Both the position numbers and the translations under genes were made by a program. 12,021 bases of DNA from an uncultured Bacillota bacterium (GTDB lineage: Bacteria; Bacillota; JAAYKD01). Below the pieces are notes generated by a model. It did not search any database, was not told the DNA's origin, and worked only from the letters and a program-made list of their open reading frames with translations. Numbering within the stretch: the first letter of the stretch is position 1; each line of letters opens with the position of its first letter. The stretch lies in assembly GCA_937897315.1 (NCBI GenBank), contig CALCNS010000306.1:1-12021 (forward strand), given 5' to 3'. Shown here one piece after another: positions 1 through 7,985 of the stretch.

Positions 1-2
1 AT

Positions 3-2195
3 CGATTCGGACAACCCATAGCTGGCGTGACTCTGAACTATTATGCTTTACGTGGAACATTCAGCTCCATGACGGCGACTACGGATGTAAACGGTCAAGC
101 TGTTGTAACAATAACCTCAGAGAAATTAACCGGTACCGATGAACTTCGAATCCCTGTCATTGTGTCTGTCAATGACCCCATACGCAAACTATACGGCAGT
201 GATACCATCATTCAATATTTCGTTCCAGGTTTTGTTGAAGGTGTTGTTACTGATGGGAATACCATGAAGCCGATATCAGGTGCTACGGTTGTGGTTTCAA
301 AGGATTTTGATGGCGACGGAACGATTGATTTTTCGACCACGGTCATTACAGGAATTGATGGGAAATACAAAATACCTGTTCCAAAAGGTAATGTACAGTA
401 CGATATCACGATTACAAAACCAGTTTCAGTTACTGGAGTCGTTGAATATGTCACTTTTAACCAAAAAGTTGCTGTTGGAGACATCACCGGGGCTGGGTTA
501 CCCAATGATACATATGCACCTGACAACTCTGTATCTGGTATTGTGATCTTCAGGCAACCAAATGGTTCAGCAAGCATTATCAAAGATTTACCTAGCTACG
601 GTTTCTTAGTCGAGGTAGTTGACGACAACGGGGTGGTGCAAAATTCAACTCTTAATAACATAACTGGTGTCTTCAATGCCGATAAACTGATTGCAGGAAA
701 ATCATACCGAATTAACATATTGTATGATTTCGGTGGTGGACAGAAAATCATCATAGGAAAGAGTACAGTAACCGTTTCAGCCAATGGTGAAATGAATATC
801 AGCGAAACTCTGATTGACCCCTATGGAACAATCACAGATTCGGTAACCGGTGCTATTTTATCGGGTGCTAACGTTGAACTGTATTATGCCAACACCGCTA
901 GAAACTTAGCTGCTGGTCGTGTGCCGGGTACACTTGTCCCACTGCCTCCTGTTGCTAGTTTCCCACCTGCCAACAATGCCAATCCTCAGTTCTCCGATGC
1001 AAACGGGAACTATGCCTTCATGGTCTTCGCTTACACCGATTACTACATTATGGCAAGTTTGCCTGGTTATAATAACTTTAGAAGCGGAACAATCGGAGTT
1101 GATGATGAGATTGTTTTATATGACTTTTCTATGGTTAAGATCGTAGTACCAGGTCCAGGTGGTGGAGCAGGAGGAGCAATCATTCCAAAGTACGACTTAG
1201 TCTTAACCATGAATTCGGATAAGGTCGAGGTGCAAGAGAATGCAGTTGTTTGGCTAGCACTAGATGTTTTGAACAAATCAAACGTTATCATGGCGGACTA
1301 TGAGCTTACATTGCAGCTTCCTGAAGGAGTTGAAGTCGTAGATAGCGCGGGTGCTATGGTAGACGGTAACAAGCTCATTTGGAAGGGAAAGGATTTAGCG
1401 ATTGCTGGAAGCGATCACAGAATGATTGGTTTAAAGACAAACCCAATCTCCCAAAGTCTATATAATCTTGAGTTTATTGCAGAAGTGACTAGTACGAAAC
1501 CCTTAACTTTGAAAGAGGATGATCGAGTCATCTTAGCCATCAAAGTTCTTTCCGATCGTTTTGCTGGAGTTCATACCAGATACGTTATGGGATACCCTGA
1601 TGGAAGTTTTGGCCCTTTCCGCAACATAACAAGAGCAGAAGCTGCCGCGTTGTTCGCACGAATATTGGGATTGGACCTTTCTGAGACCATTAGAGTCTAC
1701 TCAGATCTGCCTACATCGCATTGGGCGTATGGCTACATTCAAGCAGTGACCAAGATAGGTCTCATGCAAGGGTATCCGGAAGGAACGTTCTTACCAGAAA
1801 AGGCTATCACTAGAGCGGAGTTTGCATCCATGATTGCTCGTTACTATCAAGACAGTGGAGAAAAAAGAGAGACTTTAGTAACATACTTCACTGATATTGA
1901 AGATTCATGGGCAAAGGCAACCATTGAAGAGGCGTACACGCATGGAATTGTCATTGGTTATGAAGATGGTTCATTTAAACCCAATGCTCGAATTCAACGA
2001 ACCGAAGCAGTCATCATGATAAATCGAATGTTGAATCGTGGTCCTTTAACTGGAGCACCGGTCCTGTTTACCGATGTGGATACAAAGGATTGGTACTTCG
2101 AAGAAGTGATGGAAGCCTCGATAACACATGAGTTTGTTCGTGATCCTGACTTGACCGAGAGATATGTTCGTACAATTGATGATGAGTTGAAGTAA
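3..2195 (+). CDS. S-layer-type surface protein with SLH anchor (5' truncated)
   Basis: This is the C-terminal 730 residues of a large secreted cell-surface protein. The reading frame is open to the window edge, and the GTG at 27 lies inside a domain, so it is not taken as the start. Visible parts in order: a bacterial Ig-like (Big_1/invasin-like) domain with the TTDVNGQAVVTITSE signature (about 15-180); carboxypeptidase-regulatory-like beta-sandwich repeats, recognisable from VEGVVTDG...PISGATVVV followed by DGKYKIPVP (about 230-420) and YGTITDSVTG...DANGNYAF (about 815-1075); a Gly-rich linker (1145-1182); a DUF11-like beta domain (about 1187-1540); and three SLH domains (about 1565-2040) with GYPDGSFGP/ITRAE, GYPEGTFLP/ITRAE and GYEDGSFKP/IQRTE, then an incomplete fourth SLH start (FTDVDTKDW). 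SLH domains normally bind pyruvylated secondary cell-wall polysaccharide, so the protein is inferred to sit on the wall. The third TRAE motif is degenerate. The gene looks more A+T-rich than its neighbours. A signal peptide would lie upstream, outside the window. Cargo function is unknown. Confidence 0.88.
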   Translation, partial: RFGQPIAGVTLNYYALRGTFSSMTATTDVNGQAVVTITSEKLTGTDELRIPVIVSVNDPIRKLYGSDTIIQYFVPGFVEGVVTDGNTMKPISGATVVVSKDFDGDGTIDFSTTVITGIDGKYKIPVPKGNVQYDITITKPVSVTGVVEYVTFNQKVAVGDITGAGLPNDTYAPDNSVSGIVIFRQPNGSASIIKDLPSYGFLVEVVDDNGVVQNSTLNNITGVFNADKLIAGKSYRINILYDFGGGQKIIIGKSTVTVSANGEMNISETLIDPYGTITDSVTGAILSGANVELYYANTARNLAAGRVPGTLVPLPPVASFPPANNANPQFSDANGNYAFMVFAYTDYYIMASLPGYNNFRSGTIGVDDEIVLYDFSMVKIVVPGPGGGAGGAIIPKYDLVLTMNSDKVEVQENAVVWLALDVLNKSNVIMADYELTLQLPEGVEVVDSAGAMVDGNKLIWKGKDLAIAGSDHRMIGLKTNPISQSLYNLEFIAEVTSTKPLTLKEDDRVILAIKVLSDRFAGVHTRYVMGYPDGSFGPFRNITRAEAAALFARILGLDLSETIRVYSDLPTSHWAYGYIQAVTKIGLMQGYPEGTFLPEKAITRAEFASMIARYYQDSGEKRETLVTYFTDIEDSWAKATIEEAYTHGIVIGYEDGSFKPNARIQRTEAVIMINRMLNRGPLTGAPVLFTDVDTKDWYFEEVMEASITHEFVRDPDLTERYVRTIDDELK

Positions 2196-2198
2196 AAC

Positions 2199-2240
2199 AA
2201 AACGGCCTGTGCATAGATTTGCACAGGCCGTTTGTTTGAA
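2199..2240. terminator. Bidirectional intrinsic terminator between the SLH gene and ftsH
   Basis: A perfect 13-bp inverted repeat, AAACGGCCTGTGC (2200-2212) with GCACAGGCCGTTT (2221-2233), extends by one further A-T pair and leaves a 6-nt loop. T-rich sequence follows on the plus strand (TTTGTTT), and on the minus strand the complement of AAAACAAAA supplies a T-tract, so it can end both convergent genes. It lies 4 nt after the SLH stop codon and about 36 nt after the ftsH stop. Confidence 0.93.
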
Positions 2241-2269
2241 TGGAGTTATTGTCATATGTCTGCTTTTAC

Positions 2270-4108
2270 TTATTCTTTGTCATCCTCAATTCCCATCATA
2301 TCCAAGAACTGCTTGCCGGTAATGGTTTCCTTTTCCAAGAGATAATCGGTAAGTTGAATCAGCTTTTCTTTGTGCTCTTTGAGAATATTTCTGGCATTGT
2401 CCTGACAACTACGAATGATTTGCTTTACTTCTTCATCCACTGCAGAAGCGGTTTCACCGGAACAGGCCATGGAGGTGTCTCCACCCAAGTAGGGGTTGTT
2501 CATGGTTTCTAGTGCCATCATGCCAAAGTTGTCACTCATGCCCATGCGGGTGACCATGGCGCGTGCCAAACGAGTGGCTTGTTCAATATCGTTGGCAGCC
2601 CCGGAGGTGACTTCGTTAAACATCACTTCTTCGGCAGCACGACCGCCGGTCAATACGGTGATTCGGGATAAGGCATCGGTGCGGCTCATGAGTACCCGTT
2701 CTTCTTCGGGTAACTGCATGGTATATCCCAATGCACCGGAGGTTCGGGGAACAATGGTAATCTTGTGCACGAGCTGTTCCTTATCGGCAAAAGCAGCCAC
2801 TATGGCATGGCCAATTTCATGTGTAGCAATAATCTTCTTCTCTTTGGGAGAAATGACCGCATTTTTGCGCTGCTCACCGGCTAATGTGGTTTCTACGGCT
2901 TCATCCAAGTCGGCTTGGGTAACCAACTTGCGGTCGTTTCGCACCGCACGTAACGCTGCTTCGTTTATAATATTGGCCAAATCCGCACCGGATGCCCCGG
3001 GAGTGGAACGAGCGAGAGAAGACAAATCGATTTCGCTTTCTGTTTTGATCCCGCGTAAGTGTACTTTCAATATGGCTTCTCGTCCTTTTAAATCGGGTAA
3101 TTCAACGGGTATGCGACGGTCAAAACGACCGGGACGTAGCAGGGCTTTATCTAAGATTTCAGGACGGTTGGTCGCAGCCAAAATGATAACACCCTTGGAA
3201 CTGTCGAACCCATCCATTTCCGAAAGCAGTTGGTTCAGTGTTTGCTCTCGCTCGTCATTTCCGCCAAAACCCATGCTGTCGCGGCGTTTGCCAATGGTAT
3301 CGATTTCGTCGATGAACACAATGCACGGTGCTTTTTCCTGGGCTTGTTTAAACAAGTCACGCACACGGGCGGCACCTATACCGACGAACATTTCTACAAA
3401 TTCACTACCGGTAATCGAGAAGAAGGGAACCCCGGCTTCTCCTGCAACGGCTTTGGCAATGAGTGTTTTACCGGTTCCGGGAGGTCCGACCAGCAATACT
3501 CCCTTTGGCACTCTCGCACCCACACTGCTGTATTTTAGGGGGTTGTGCAAAAAGTCTACGACTTCGCATAGAGAATCCTTGGCTTCGTCTTGACCTGCCA
3601 CGTCTTCAAAGGTTTTACCGGTTTGTGCTTCCACGTAGATTTTGGCATTGCTCTTGCCAAAGGACATGGCCCCGCCACCCATCCGCTTGGTCATCTGTTT
3701 GGAAAGGAATTGTCCTAGAGCCACAAAGATGGCAATGGGAAGCACCCAGGTGACAATGAACTCCAAGATGGGGGAGACTTCTTCTGGGATTTCACTGTAG
3801 AACTTTATGGACTTATTGGCACTTAAGCGCTCGACCAAACCGGGGTCGTAAATATATCCGGTCTCATACAAGGGTTTTTTGCCGCTGGCGTCTTCAATGC
3901 CTTCCATGTAGATACGGGTTTCTTCTAAGACAACCGTCGAAAGTTTGCCTTCATCCACCATAGTGAGGAAGGTACTATACTCTATGGTGGTAATTTGTTG
4001 GCGCATCATGTAGGGCATGACAAGCAAGTTAAAGACAAACATAGCCAGCAGCACAATGGAATAATAAAACATTAAGGGGCGTTTTGGTTTTGGTAAAGGG
4101 GATTTCAT
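2270..4108 (-). CDS. ftsH: ATP-dependent zinc metalloprotease FtsH
   Basis: Membrane-anchored AAA+ protease that unfolds and degrades misfolded membrane proteins and short-lived regulators. With the start used here it has 612 residues, normal for the family. Order: N-terminal transmembrane helix (about 13-33), short extracytoplasmic FtsH_ext domain, second helix (about 113-135), AAA+ module with Walker A GPPGTGKT (208-215), pore motif FVG (241-243), Walker B IVFIDEID (263-270) and second region of homology ATNRP...RPGRFDRR (about 312-332), then the M41 peptidase with zinc motif HEIGH (430-434) and the third ligand Asp in NDIEQAT (about 507). Start: an upstream ATG (4147) would add 13 residues, but an AAAGGA Shine-Dalgarno sits 8 nt before the ATG at 4108-4106, while the in-frame ATG six bases earlier is too close to it. 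The gene stands alone, divergent from the methyltransferase-AcpS gene; the often-seen tilS-hpt neighbours are absent. HEIGH in place of the common HEAGH is a conservative change. Confidence 0.97.
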   Translation of the reverse strand: MKSPLPKPKRPLMFYYSIVLLAMFVFNLLVMPYMMRQQITTIEYSTFLTMVDEGKLSTVVLEETRIYMEGIEDASGKKPLYETGYIYDPGLVERLSANKSIKFYSEIPEEVSPILEFIVTWVLPIAIFVALGQFLSKQMTKRMGGGAMSFGKSNAKIYVEAQTGKTFEDVAGQDEAKDSLCEVVDFLHNPLKYSSVGARVPKGVLLVGPPGTGKTLIAKAVAGEAGVPFFSITGSEFVEMFVGIGAARVRDLFKQAQEKAPCIVFIDEIDTIGKRRDSMGFGGNDEREQTLNQLLSEMDGFDSSKGVIILAATNRPEILDKALLRPGRFDRRIPVELPDLKGREAILKVHLRGIKTESEIDLSSLARSTPGASGADLANIINEAALRAVRNDRKLVTQADLDEAVETTLAGEQRKNAVISPKEKKIIATHEIGHAIVAAFADKEQLVHKITIVPRTSGALGYTMQLPEEERVLMSRTDALSRITVLTGGRAAEEVMFNEVTSGAANDIEQATRLARAMVTRMGMSDNFGMMALETMNNPYLGGDTSMACSGETASAVDEEVKQIIRSCQDNARNILKEHKEKLIQLTDYLLEKETITGKQFLDMMGIEDDKE

Positions 4109-4270
4109 ATGCATAATCCTTTCAAATGGAATGTGTTGTATGGTCAAAAAATATATAAAACTAAATTCGCTACCGACTTTGACTTTCCCTGCTCATAATA
4201 TGGTAAGAAACTGTGTAGAATTTATGAAGAAATCATGCAGGAAAGTACATCTCTGTCACGAATTTTTTAA

Positions 4271-4279
4271 TGTTACAAT
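4271..4279 (+). promoter_or_regulatory. Putative extended -10 promoter for the methyltransferase-AcpS/alr operon
   Basis: TGTTACAAT is an extended -10 element (TG, one base, then TACAAT at 4274-4279), 36 nt before the ATG at 4316. Only a weak -35 candidate, CTGTCA, stands about 15 nt upstream. The remaining divergent intergenic stretch (4109-4270) is A+T-rich and must contain the ftsH promoter; I could not pick a convincing -35/-10 pair for it. Confidence 0.45.
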
Positions 4280-4315
4280 GGATTACAACCTTATCATATA
4301 GAAAGTAGGATCAAG

Positions 4316-6001
4316 ATGAAACAAGACAAGAAGTCATGGGTCAATCCCACCAGTAAACCCGAACCGAGGGAGCGGTCACGCACCTTTTCTACCATGACGC
4401 CAAGCGAAGAGAAGAAGCCCACCAGTACCTACCGATCCGGCAAACCCGGAGAGAAGAAAACGTGGGACGAAAAGAAACCTTTCGAAAAGAAGACTTTTGA
4501 AAAGAGAACCTGGTCTGACAAACCTCGTCAAGAGAACGATGCGCCTAAAAAACCCGAATTTGCTCGAAAATGGGATGGACAACCTCAAGAAGGCAGAGCA
4601 GTAGAGAGAAAACCGTTCGAGAAAAAGATCTGGACCGTGGTGAAGCCACGCGTAAGCTATCCGGTACGGGTGCAGCCCAAGAAAAAAATCAAAGAAGCAT
4701 CTAAAATGCCTGCAGTGCCTATGGTAGAAGAGGCGAAAGCCATGCCCGATAAAACCGATTGGCAAGATGTGGCGCACTGGTACAACACCTTGGTGGGGGT
4801 TGGTGGTAGTGAATATCACCAAAAAGTGCTTTTACCGGGTGTAGAGCGCATGCTGAAAGAAAAAAATCGCAATTTCTCGGACATGAAGATTCTAGATTTG
4901 GCTTGTGGTCAAGGTGTTTTATGTCGCCGTTTGGCCATGGCCGGTGCCAGTGTGACCGGTGTGGATTTGGCAGAAGACTTATTGGCTGCAGCGAAAACCT
5001 ACACCAAGGAAGGGCAGAAACGTCCCATATATATGAAGGGCGATGCCACCAATTTGGTGGATGAAATGGGGAACTTGCGTCACGGTCTTCAAGCAGAAAC
5101 CTACGATGCGGTGACCTTGGTGCTATCCATTCAAAATATGAACCCGATTACCGGTGTATGGCAGGGCGTGCAAAAGTTATTGAAACCAGACGGCGTGTTA
5201 ATACTGGTCATGATGCATCCTTGCTTCCGCATTCCACAACGCAGCGACTGGCTCTGGCAACAAAGAGACTTCCGTCAGAATCGCATTCTCTGGCGTTATT
5301 TAAGTAGCGAAGATATTCGCATTGCTGCACATCCGGGCAAAGAAGCGATTGGCGAGGAAAGCCCTGCCACCATTCATTTCCACCGACCCTTGCAGGCCTA
5401 TATGAATACCCTTGGCAATGCTGGTTTGTTGGTGGAGCATTGTGAAGAATGGGTCAGCCACAAAAAAGAACAACAAGGACCTAAAAAAGAAGCCATGGAC
5501 TTGGCTCGCCAAGAATTCCCCATGTTTTTGGCATTGCGGTGCCGAAAAGTGGTTGCTGGAGACACTCCAGCTTCTCAGGAAGAACTTCTGGAGTGTTCCA
5601 TACCGCAAAGTGGCAACCTCTTAGCCAATGGCATTGATGTGGTTTCGGTTGCTCGAGTGGAAACCGCCTTACAAAGATTGGGTGAAGCATATGTGAAGCA
5701 AATGCTCACAGAAAAAGAATGGCAATATTGGCAGGAACAGGGCTATGGGTTATCGGCCGAACGCTTAGCAGGTCGGTGGGCGGCCAAAGAAGCTGTGGTA
5801 AAAGCATTGGGAACCGGTTTCATGAATGGAGTGACGTGGAAGAACGTAGAAATCCTTCATGATGAACAAGGAGCACCTCAGGTGCATTTGTACGGGGACG
5901 CAGCCAAAATAGCCACTGACAAAGGAATTTTGCACTGGTTGGTGAGTATTAGTCACGAAAAACAAACAGCCATGGCATTGGTACAGGCATTAAGCCACTA
6001 A
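4316..6001 (+). CDS. acpS: Fusion protein: lysine-rich tail, class I SAM methyltransferase, holo-ACP synthase
   Basis: A 561-residue protein with three parts. Residues 1 to about 135 are a basic low-complexity tail with imperfect repeats (EKKTW, EKKPF, EKKTF, EKRTW, EKKIW), probably disordered. Residues about 148-412 form a class I SAM-dependent methyltransferase: motif I ILDLACGQG (192-200), GVDLAE with the ribose-binding Asp (215-220), the acidic KGDATN segment (241-246) and HPCFRIP (301-307); its substrate is unknown. Residues about 437-561 are a full-length AcpS, which transfers 4'-phosphopantetheine from CoA to acyl carrier protein: GIDVVSVARVE (439-449), RWAAKEAVVKALGTG (487-501) and VSISH (543-547). 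By family alignment, D441 and E492 are the Mg2+ ligands. No ATG or GTG start preceded by a ribosome binding site is visible at the junction (5558-5640), so the fusion looks genuine. The start at 4316 follows AGGA at 4307-4310. The stop codon abuts the alr ribosome binding site, indicating co-transcription. AcpS-Alr adjacency is common in Bacillota; the methyltransferase fusion is not something I recognise. Each domain call is firm; the joint role is inference. Confidence 0.9.
   Translation: MKQDKKSWVNPTSKPEPRERSRTFSTMTPSEEKKPTSTYRSGKPGEKKTWDEKKPFEKKTFEKRTWSDKPRQENDAPKKPEFARKWDGQPQEGRAVERKPFEKKIWTVVKPRVSYPVRVQPKKKIKEASKMPAVPMVEEAKAMPDKTDWQDVAHWYNTLVGVGGSEYHQKVLLPGVERMLKEKNRNFSDMKILDLACGQGVLCRRLAMAGASVTGVDLAEDLLAAAKTYTKEGQKRPIYMKGDATNLVDEMGNLRHGLQAETYDAVTLVLSIQNMNPITGVWQGVQKLLKPDGVLILVMMHPCFRIPQRSDWLWQQRDFRQNRILWRYLSSEDIRIAAHPGKEAIGEESPATIHFHRPLQAYMNTLGNAGLLVEHCEEWVSHKKEQQGPKKEAMDLARQEFPMFLALRCRKVVAGDTPASQEELLECSIPQSGNLLANGIDVVSVARVETALQRLGEAYVKQMLTEKEWQYWQEQGYGLSAERLAGRWAAKEAVVKALGTGFMNGVTWKNVEILHDEQGAPQVHLYGDAAKIATDKGILHWLVSISHEKQTAMALVQALSH
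5558..5599 (+). other. Inverted repeat in the methyltransferase-AcpS linker
   Basis: ACACTCCAG (5562-5570) and CTGGAGTGT (5588-5596) are a perfect 9-bp inverted repeat with a 17-nt loop. Three more pairs (GGA with TCC) are possible if G5561 is bulged. The loop also carries a small TTCT/AGAA repeat. It encodes residues of about 414-428, the interdomain linker. No T-tract follows, so it is not an intrinsic terminator. Its function, if any, is unknown. Confidence 0.6.
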
Positions 6002-6013
6002 GGAGCGATCAGC

Positions 6014-7132
6014 ATGAGACCCACCTGGGCAGAAGTGAATTTACAAGCGGTTGATGAGAATGTACGAAACATGAAAGCGTACTTGCCGAAAGGCGTACGC
6101 TTAAATGCCGTGATCAAAGCAGATGCCTATGGGCACGGAGCACAGCAAATTGCGCATACTGCACTGACAGCCGGAGTGGATTCCTTAAGTGTTGCTACCT
6201 TAGAAGAAGCGATTGATTTGCGCAGAGGCGGCATCTGGGGTCCCATACTGGTCTTAGGATATACAGCTGCCGATGCGGCTTGGCAGGTTGCTCGCAGCGA
6301 CATCACCGCAACCGTCTTCACAAAAGACGTTGCTGACGCGTTGCAAGAAGCCGCTCAGGCAGCGGGTAAACGGTTGAAGGTTCATTTAAAGCTCGATACC
6401 GGTATGAGCCGCATCGGTGTAGAGGGTACCGACGAAGATGTGGTGTTTGCTCGACAGTTGAGTGAATACCCCAATTTAGAACTGGAGGGATTGTTCAGTC
6501 ATTTTAGCATGGCAGAAGTGGCAGACCCCGAGCCGGCATTAGAGCAGCTTCGGAGGTTTCAATCCTTTTCTGCGAGGGTGAAGGAAGCCGGTGTTTCCAT
6601 TCCCATTTTGCACATGGCCAATACGGCAGCGATTTTTCGCTTTCCGCAAAGCTATTACAACATGGTTCGCTTAGGAGTGGGCTTATATGGCTCTTCACCT
6701 ACCTCACTCATTCCGGCACCCATTCCCTTGCGCCCGGTGATGACCCTTAAAACCAAAGTCGTCATGTTAAAGAAGATCAAGCAGGGCACCCGCGTAGGGT
6801 ACGATGGCACATGGACCGCCAGTCAAGACTCCATATTGGGCACCTTACCCATTGGGTATGCCGATGGCATGAGTCGAAGTTATAGCAACCGTGCCCATGT
6901 ATGTGTGCGAGGTACACTGGTGCCCATTGTGGGCCGAGTGTGCATGGACCAAGCGATGATCGATTTAACATCGGTTCCTCAAGCGCAGGTGGGCGACGAA
7001 GTCATCATTTTTGGTGATTCTCAACCGATACGCACCACGTTGATGCTGGCAGATGAGATTGGGGAGATCCCTCACCAAATTACAGCCTGTGTTTCCAAAC
7101 GAGTTCCTCGCTTTTATAACGATCGTAGTTAG
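6014..7132 (+). CDS. alr: Alanine racemase
   Basis: PLP-dependent interconversion of L- and D-alanine, supplying D-Ala for peptidoglycan. The 372-residue length is typical. The N-terminal barrel carries the PLP-lysine motif AVIKADAYGHG with K35, and KLDTGMSRIG (126-135) is the expected conserved stretch. The second catalytic base is Tyr263 in TRVGYDGTW, matching Tyr265 of the Geobacillus stearothermophilus enzyme, and CMDQAMID (310-317) is the usual C-terminal motif. The start follows AAGGAG with 8-nt spacing, and that site overlaps the stop codon of the upstream fusion gene (12 nt between genes), so the two are almost certainly co-transcribed. One oddity: the near-invariant IPYE motif is IPHQ here, placing His at position 354 where the family has a Tyr lining the substrate entrance. 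This could affect substrate range. Alanine racemase is still the best call. Confidence 0.95.
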   Translation: MRPTWAEVNLQAVDENVRNMKAYLPKGVRLNAVIKADAYGHGAQQIAHTALTAGVDSLSVATLEEAIDLRRGGIWGPILVLGYTAADAAWQVARSDITATVFTKDVADALQEAAQAAGKRLKVHLKLDTGMSRIGVEGTDEDVVFARQLSEYPNLELEGLFSHFSMAEVADPEPALEQLRRFQSFSARVKEAGVSIPILHMANTAAIFRFPQSYYNMVRLGVGLYGSSPTSLIPAPIPLRPVMTLKTKVVMLKKIKQGTRVGYDGTWTASQDSILGTLPIGYADGMSRSYSNRAHVCVRGTLVPIVGRVCMDQAMIDLTSVPQAQVGDEVIIFGDSQPIRTTLMLADEIGEIPHQITACVSKRVPRFYNDRS

Positions 7133-7135
7133 CGC

Positions 7136-7172
7136 AAAGACCGTCTTCTCTTAGGGGAAACGGTCTTTTTTT
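7136..7172 (+). terminator. Intrinsic terminator after alr
   Basis: AAAGACCGT (7136-7144) pairs with ACGGTCTTT (7160-7168). The inner TTCTC/GGGAA segment extends the stem past a bulged C. A run of seven T follows (7166-7172). It begins 3 nt after the alr stop codon and separates the alr operon from the hydrolase operon. Confidence 0.93.
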
Positions 7173-7214
7173 GTTACTCTTTAGCCAAACGAAAGAAAAG
7201 AAGGATTTTATTCG

Positions 7215-7277
7215 ATTACAGCGTAATTAAAGAGTGAAAAAGGAGTAGATACTCCTAATTTGAAGGAGGATTTTAAA
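7215..7277 (+). promoter_or_regulatory. Leader of the hydrolase operon with dyad, hairpin and ribosome binding site
   Basis: Three elements are visible. ATTAC-N3-GTAAT (7215-7227) is a small operator-like dyad. AGGAGT-AGAT-ACTCCT (7241-7256) can form a 6-bp hairpin. The ribosome binding site AAGGAGG (7263-7269) lies 8 nt before the ATG at 7278. CTCCT of the hairpin's right arm could instead pair with AGGAG of the ribosome binding site across a 7-nt loop, giving two mutually exclusive structures. I found no convincing -35/-10 pair in 7173-7277, although a promoter is expected after the terminator. Confidence 0.4.
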
Positions 7278-7985
7278 ATGAAGAAACCCTTAATTGCTGT
7301 GACCCAAAACTGGAATGAAACCGAATTTCAGTATAACATTGCCCGAACTTATGTAGAAGCGGTAAAAAAAGCCGGCGGCATTCCCGTCTTGCTCACCTTC
7401 ATAGACGATAAAGATCTCGATCAGCTGGTAAAGCGGTTTGATGGTTTCATTTTCACCGGTGGTCCCGACATGGAACCCGCTTATTTTGGAGAAGAACCGG
7501 TGCAGAACTTAGGCACGATTACTCCTTCCCGCGATCATTTTGAAGTACAATTGGCCAAGGCCGTCATGAAATCGGGCAAACCGATTTTAGGCATTTGTCG
7601 AGGTGCCCAATTACTAAACGTGGTTTGCGGTGGAACCCTAATTCAAGATTTACCTAGCCAACATAAAGTCGATAACCTCATTAAACACGTACAATCTGCC
7701 CCCAGATGGCATGCCTCTCACTCTGTGGAATTAATGCCCGGCACCAAATTAGCGGAATGTTTCCCCGGGGAGACCCACATTCGTGTGAACTCGTATCATC
7801 ATCAAGCCATTAAAGACTTAGCTCCCAATTGGGTTATCACAGCCAAAGCACCCGATGGCGTTATTGAGGCGGCAGAAGCCACCGATTACCCGTTCTTAAT
7901 GACGGTGCAATGGCATCCGGAAACCTTCTTTGATTACACCAACTTCGATGCCCTCTTCAAAAAGTTCATCAAAGTCTGCAAATAA
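7278..7985 (+). CDS. PuuD-like gamma-glutamyl hydrolase (peptidase C26 family)
   Basis: A 235-residue class I glutamine amidotransferase-fold hydrolase of the gamma-glutamyl-GABA hydrolase group (Peptidase_C26). Characterised members cleave gamma-glutamyl amide bonds, as PuuD does in putrescine breakdown. Visible signatures: FTGGPDMEP (59-67), the nucleophile elbow GICRGAQ with Cys107, GGTLIQD (118-124), NSYHHQAI (171-178) and the catalytic QWHPE with His213 and Glu215, so the Cys-His-Glu triad is complete. The cytoplasmic location is inferred from the lack of a signal peptide. The ATG at 7278 is chosen over a TTG at 7260 because AAGGAGG lies 8 nt upstream of the ATG and overlaps the TTG-initiated frame. 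It is the first gene of a three-hydrolase operon. No other puu genes are visible, so the PuuD substrate should not be assumed; other gamma-glutamyl compounds are possible. Confidence 0.88.
   Translation: MKKPLIAVTQNWNETEFQYNIARTYVEAVKKAGGIPVLLTFIDDKDLDQLVKRFDGFIFTGGPDMEPAYFGEEPVQNLGTITPSRDHFEVQLAKAVMKSGKPILGICRGAQLLNVVCGGTLIQDLPSQHKVDNLIKHVQSAPRWHASHSVELMPGTKLAECFPGETHIRVNSYHHQAIKDLAPNWVITAKAPDGVIEAAEATDYPFLMTVQWHPETFFDYTNFDALFKKFIKVCK

Noticed and set aside
27..29. GTG at 27 as the start of the surface protein
   Set aside because: The frame is open upstream to the window edge, and the preceding residues (RFGQPIAG) complete an Ig-like domain. No ribosome binding site precedes it.
2496..3593. 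A 365-codon plus-strand open frame opposite ftsH
   Set aside because: It is fully antisense to the conserved AAA+ and protease region of ftsH, has a Ser/Arg/Pro-rich composition with no domain pattern, and lacks a convincing ribosome binding site. It is a shadow of the real gene.
4141..4190. CtsR-like heptamers (GGTCAAA at 4142 and TTTGACTTT near 4178) upstream of ftsH
   Set aside because: A CtsR operator needs two direct heptamers separated by three bases. These are single, far apart and in different orientations, so no operator is supported.
5558..5599. The linker hairpin as an intrinsic terminator between two separate genes
   Set aside because: No T-tract follows it, the reading frame runs through without a stop, and no start codon with a ribosome binding site stands ahead of the AcpS domain.
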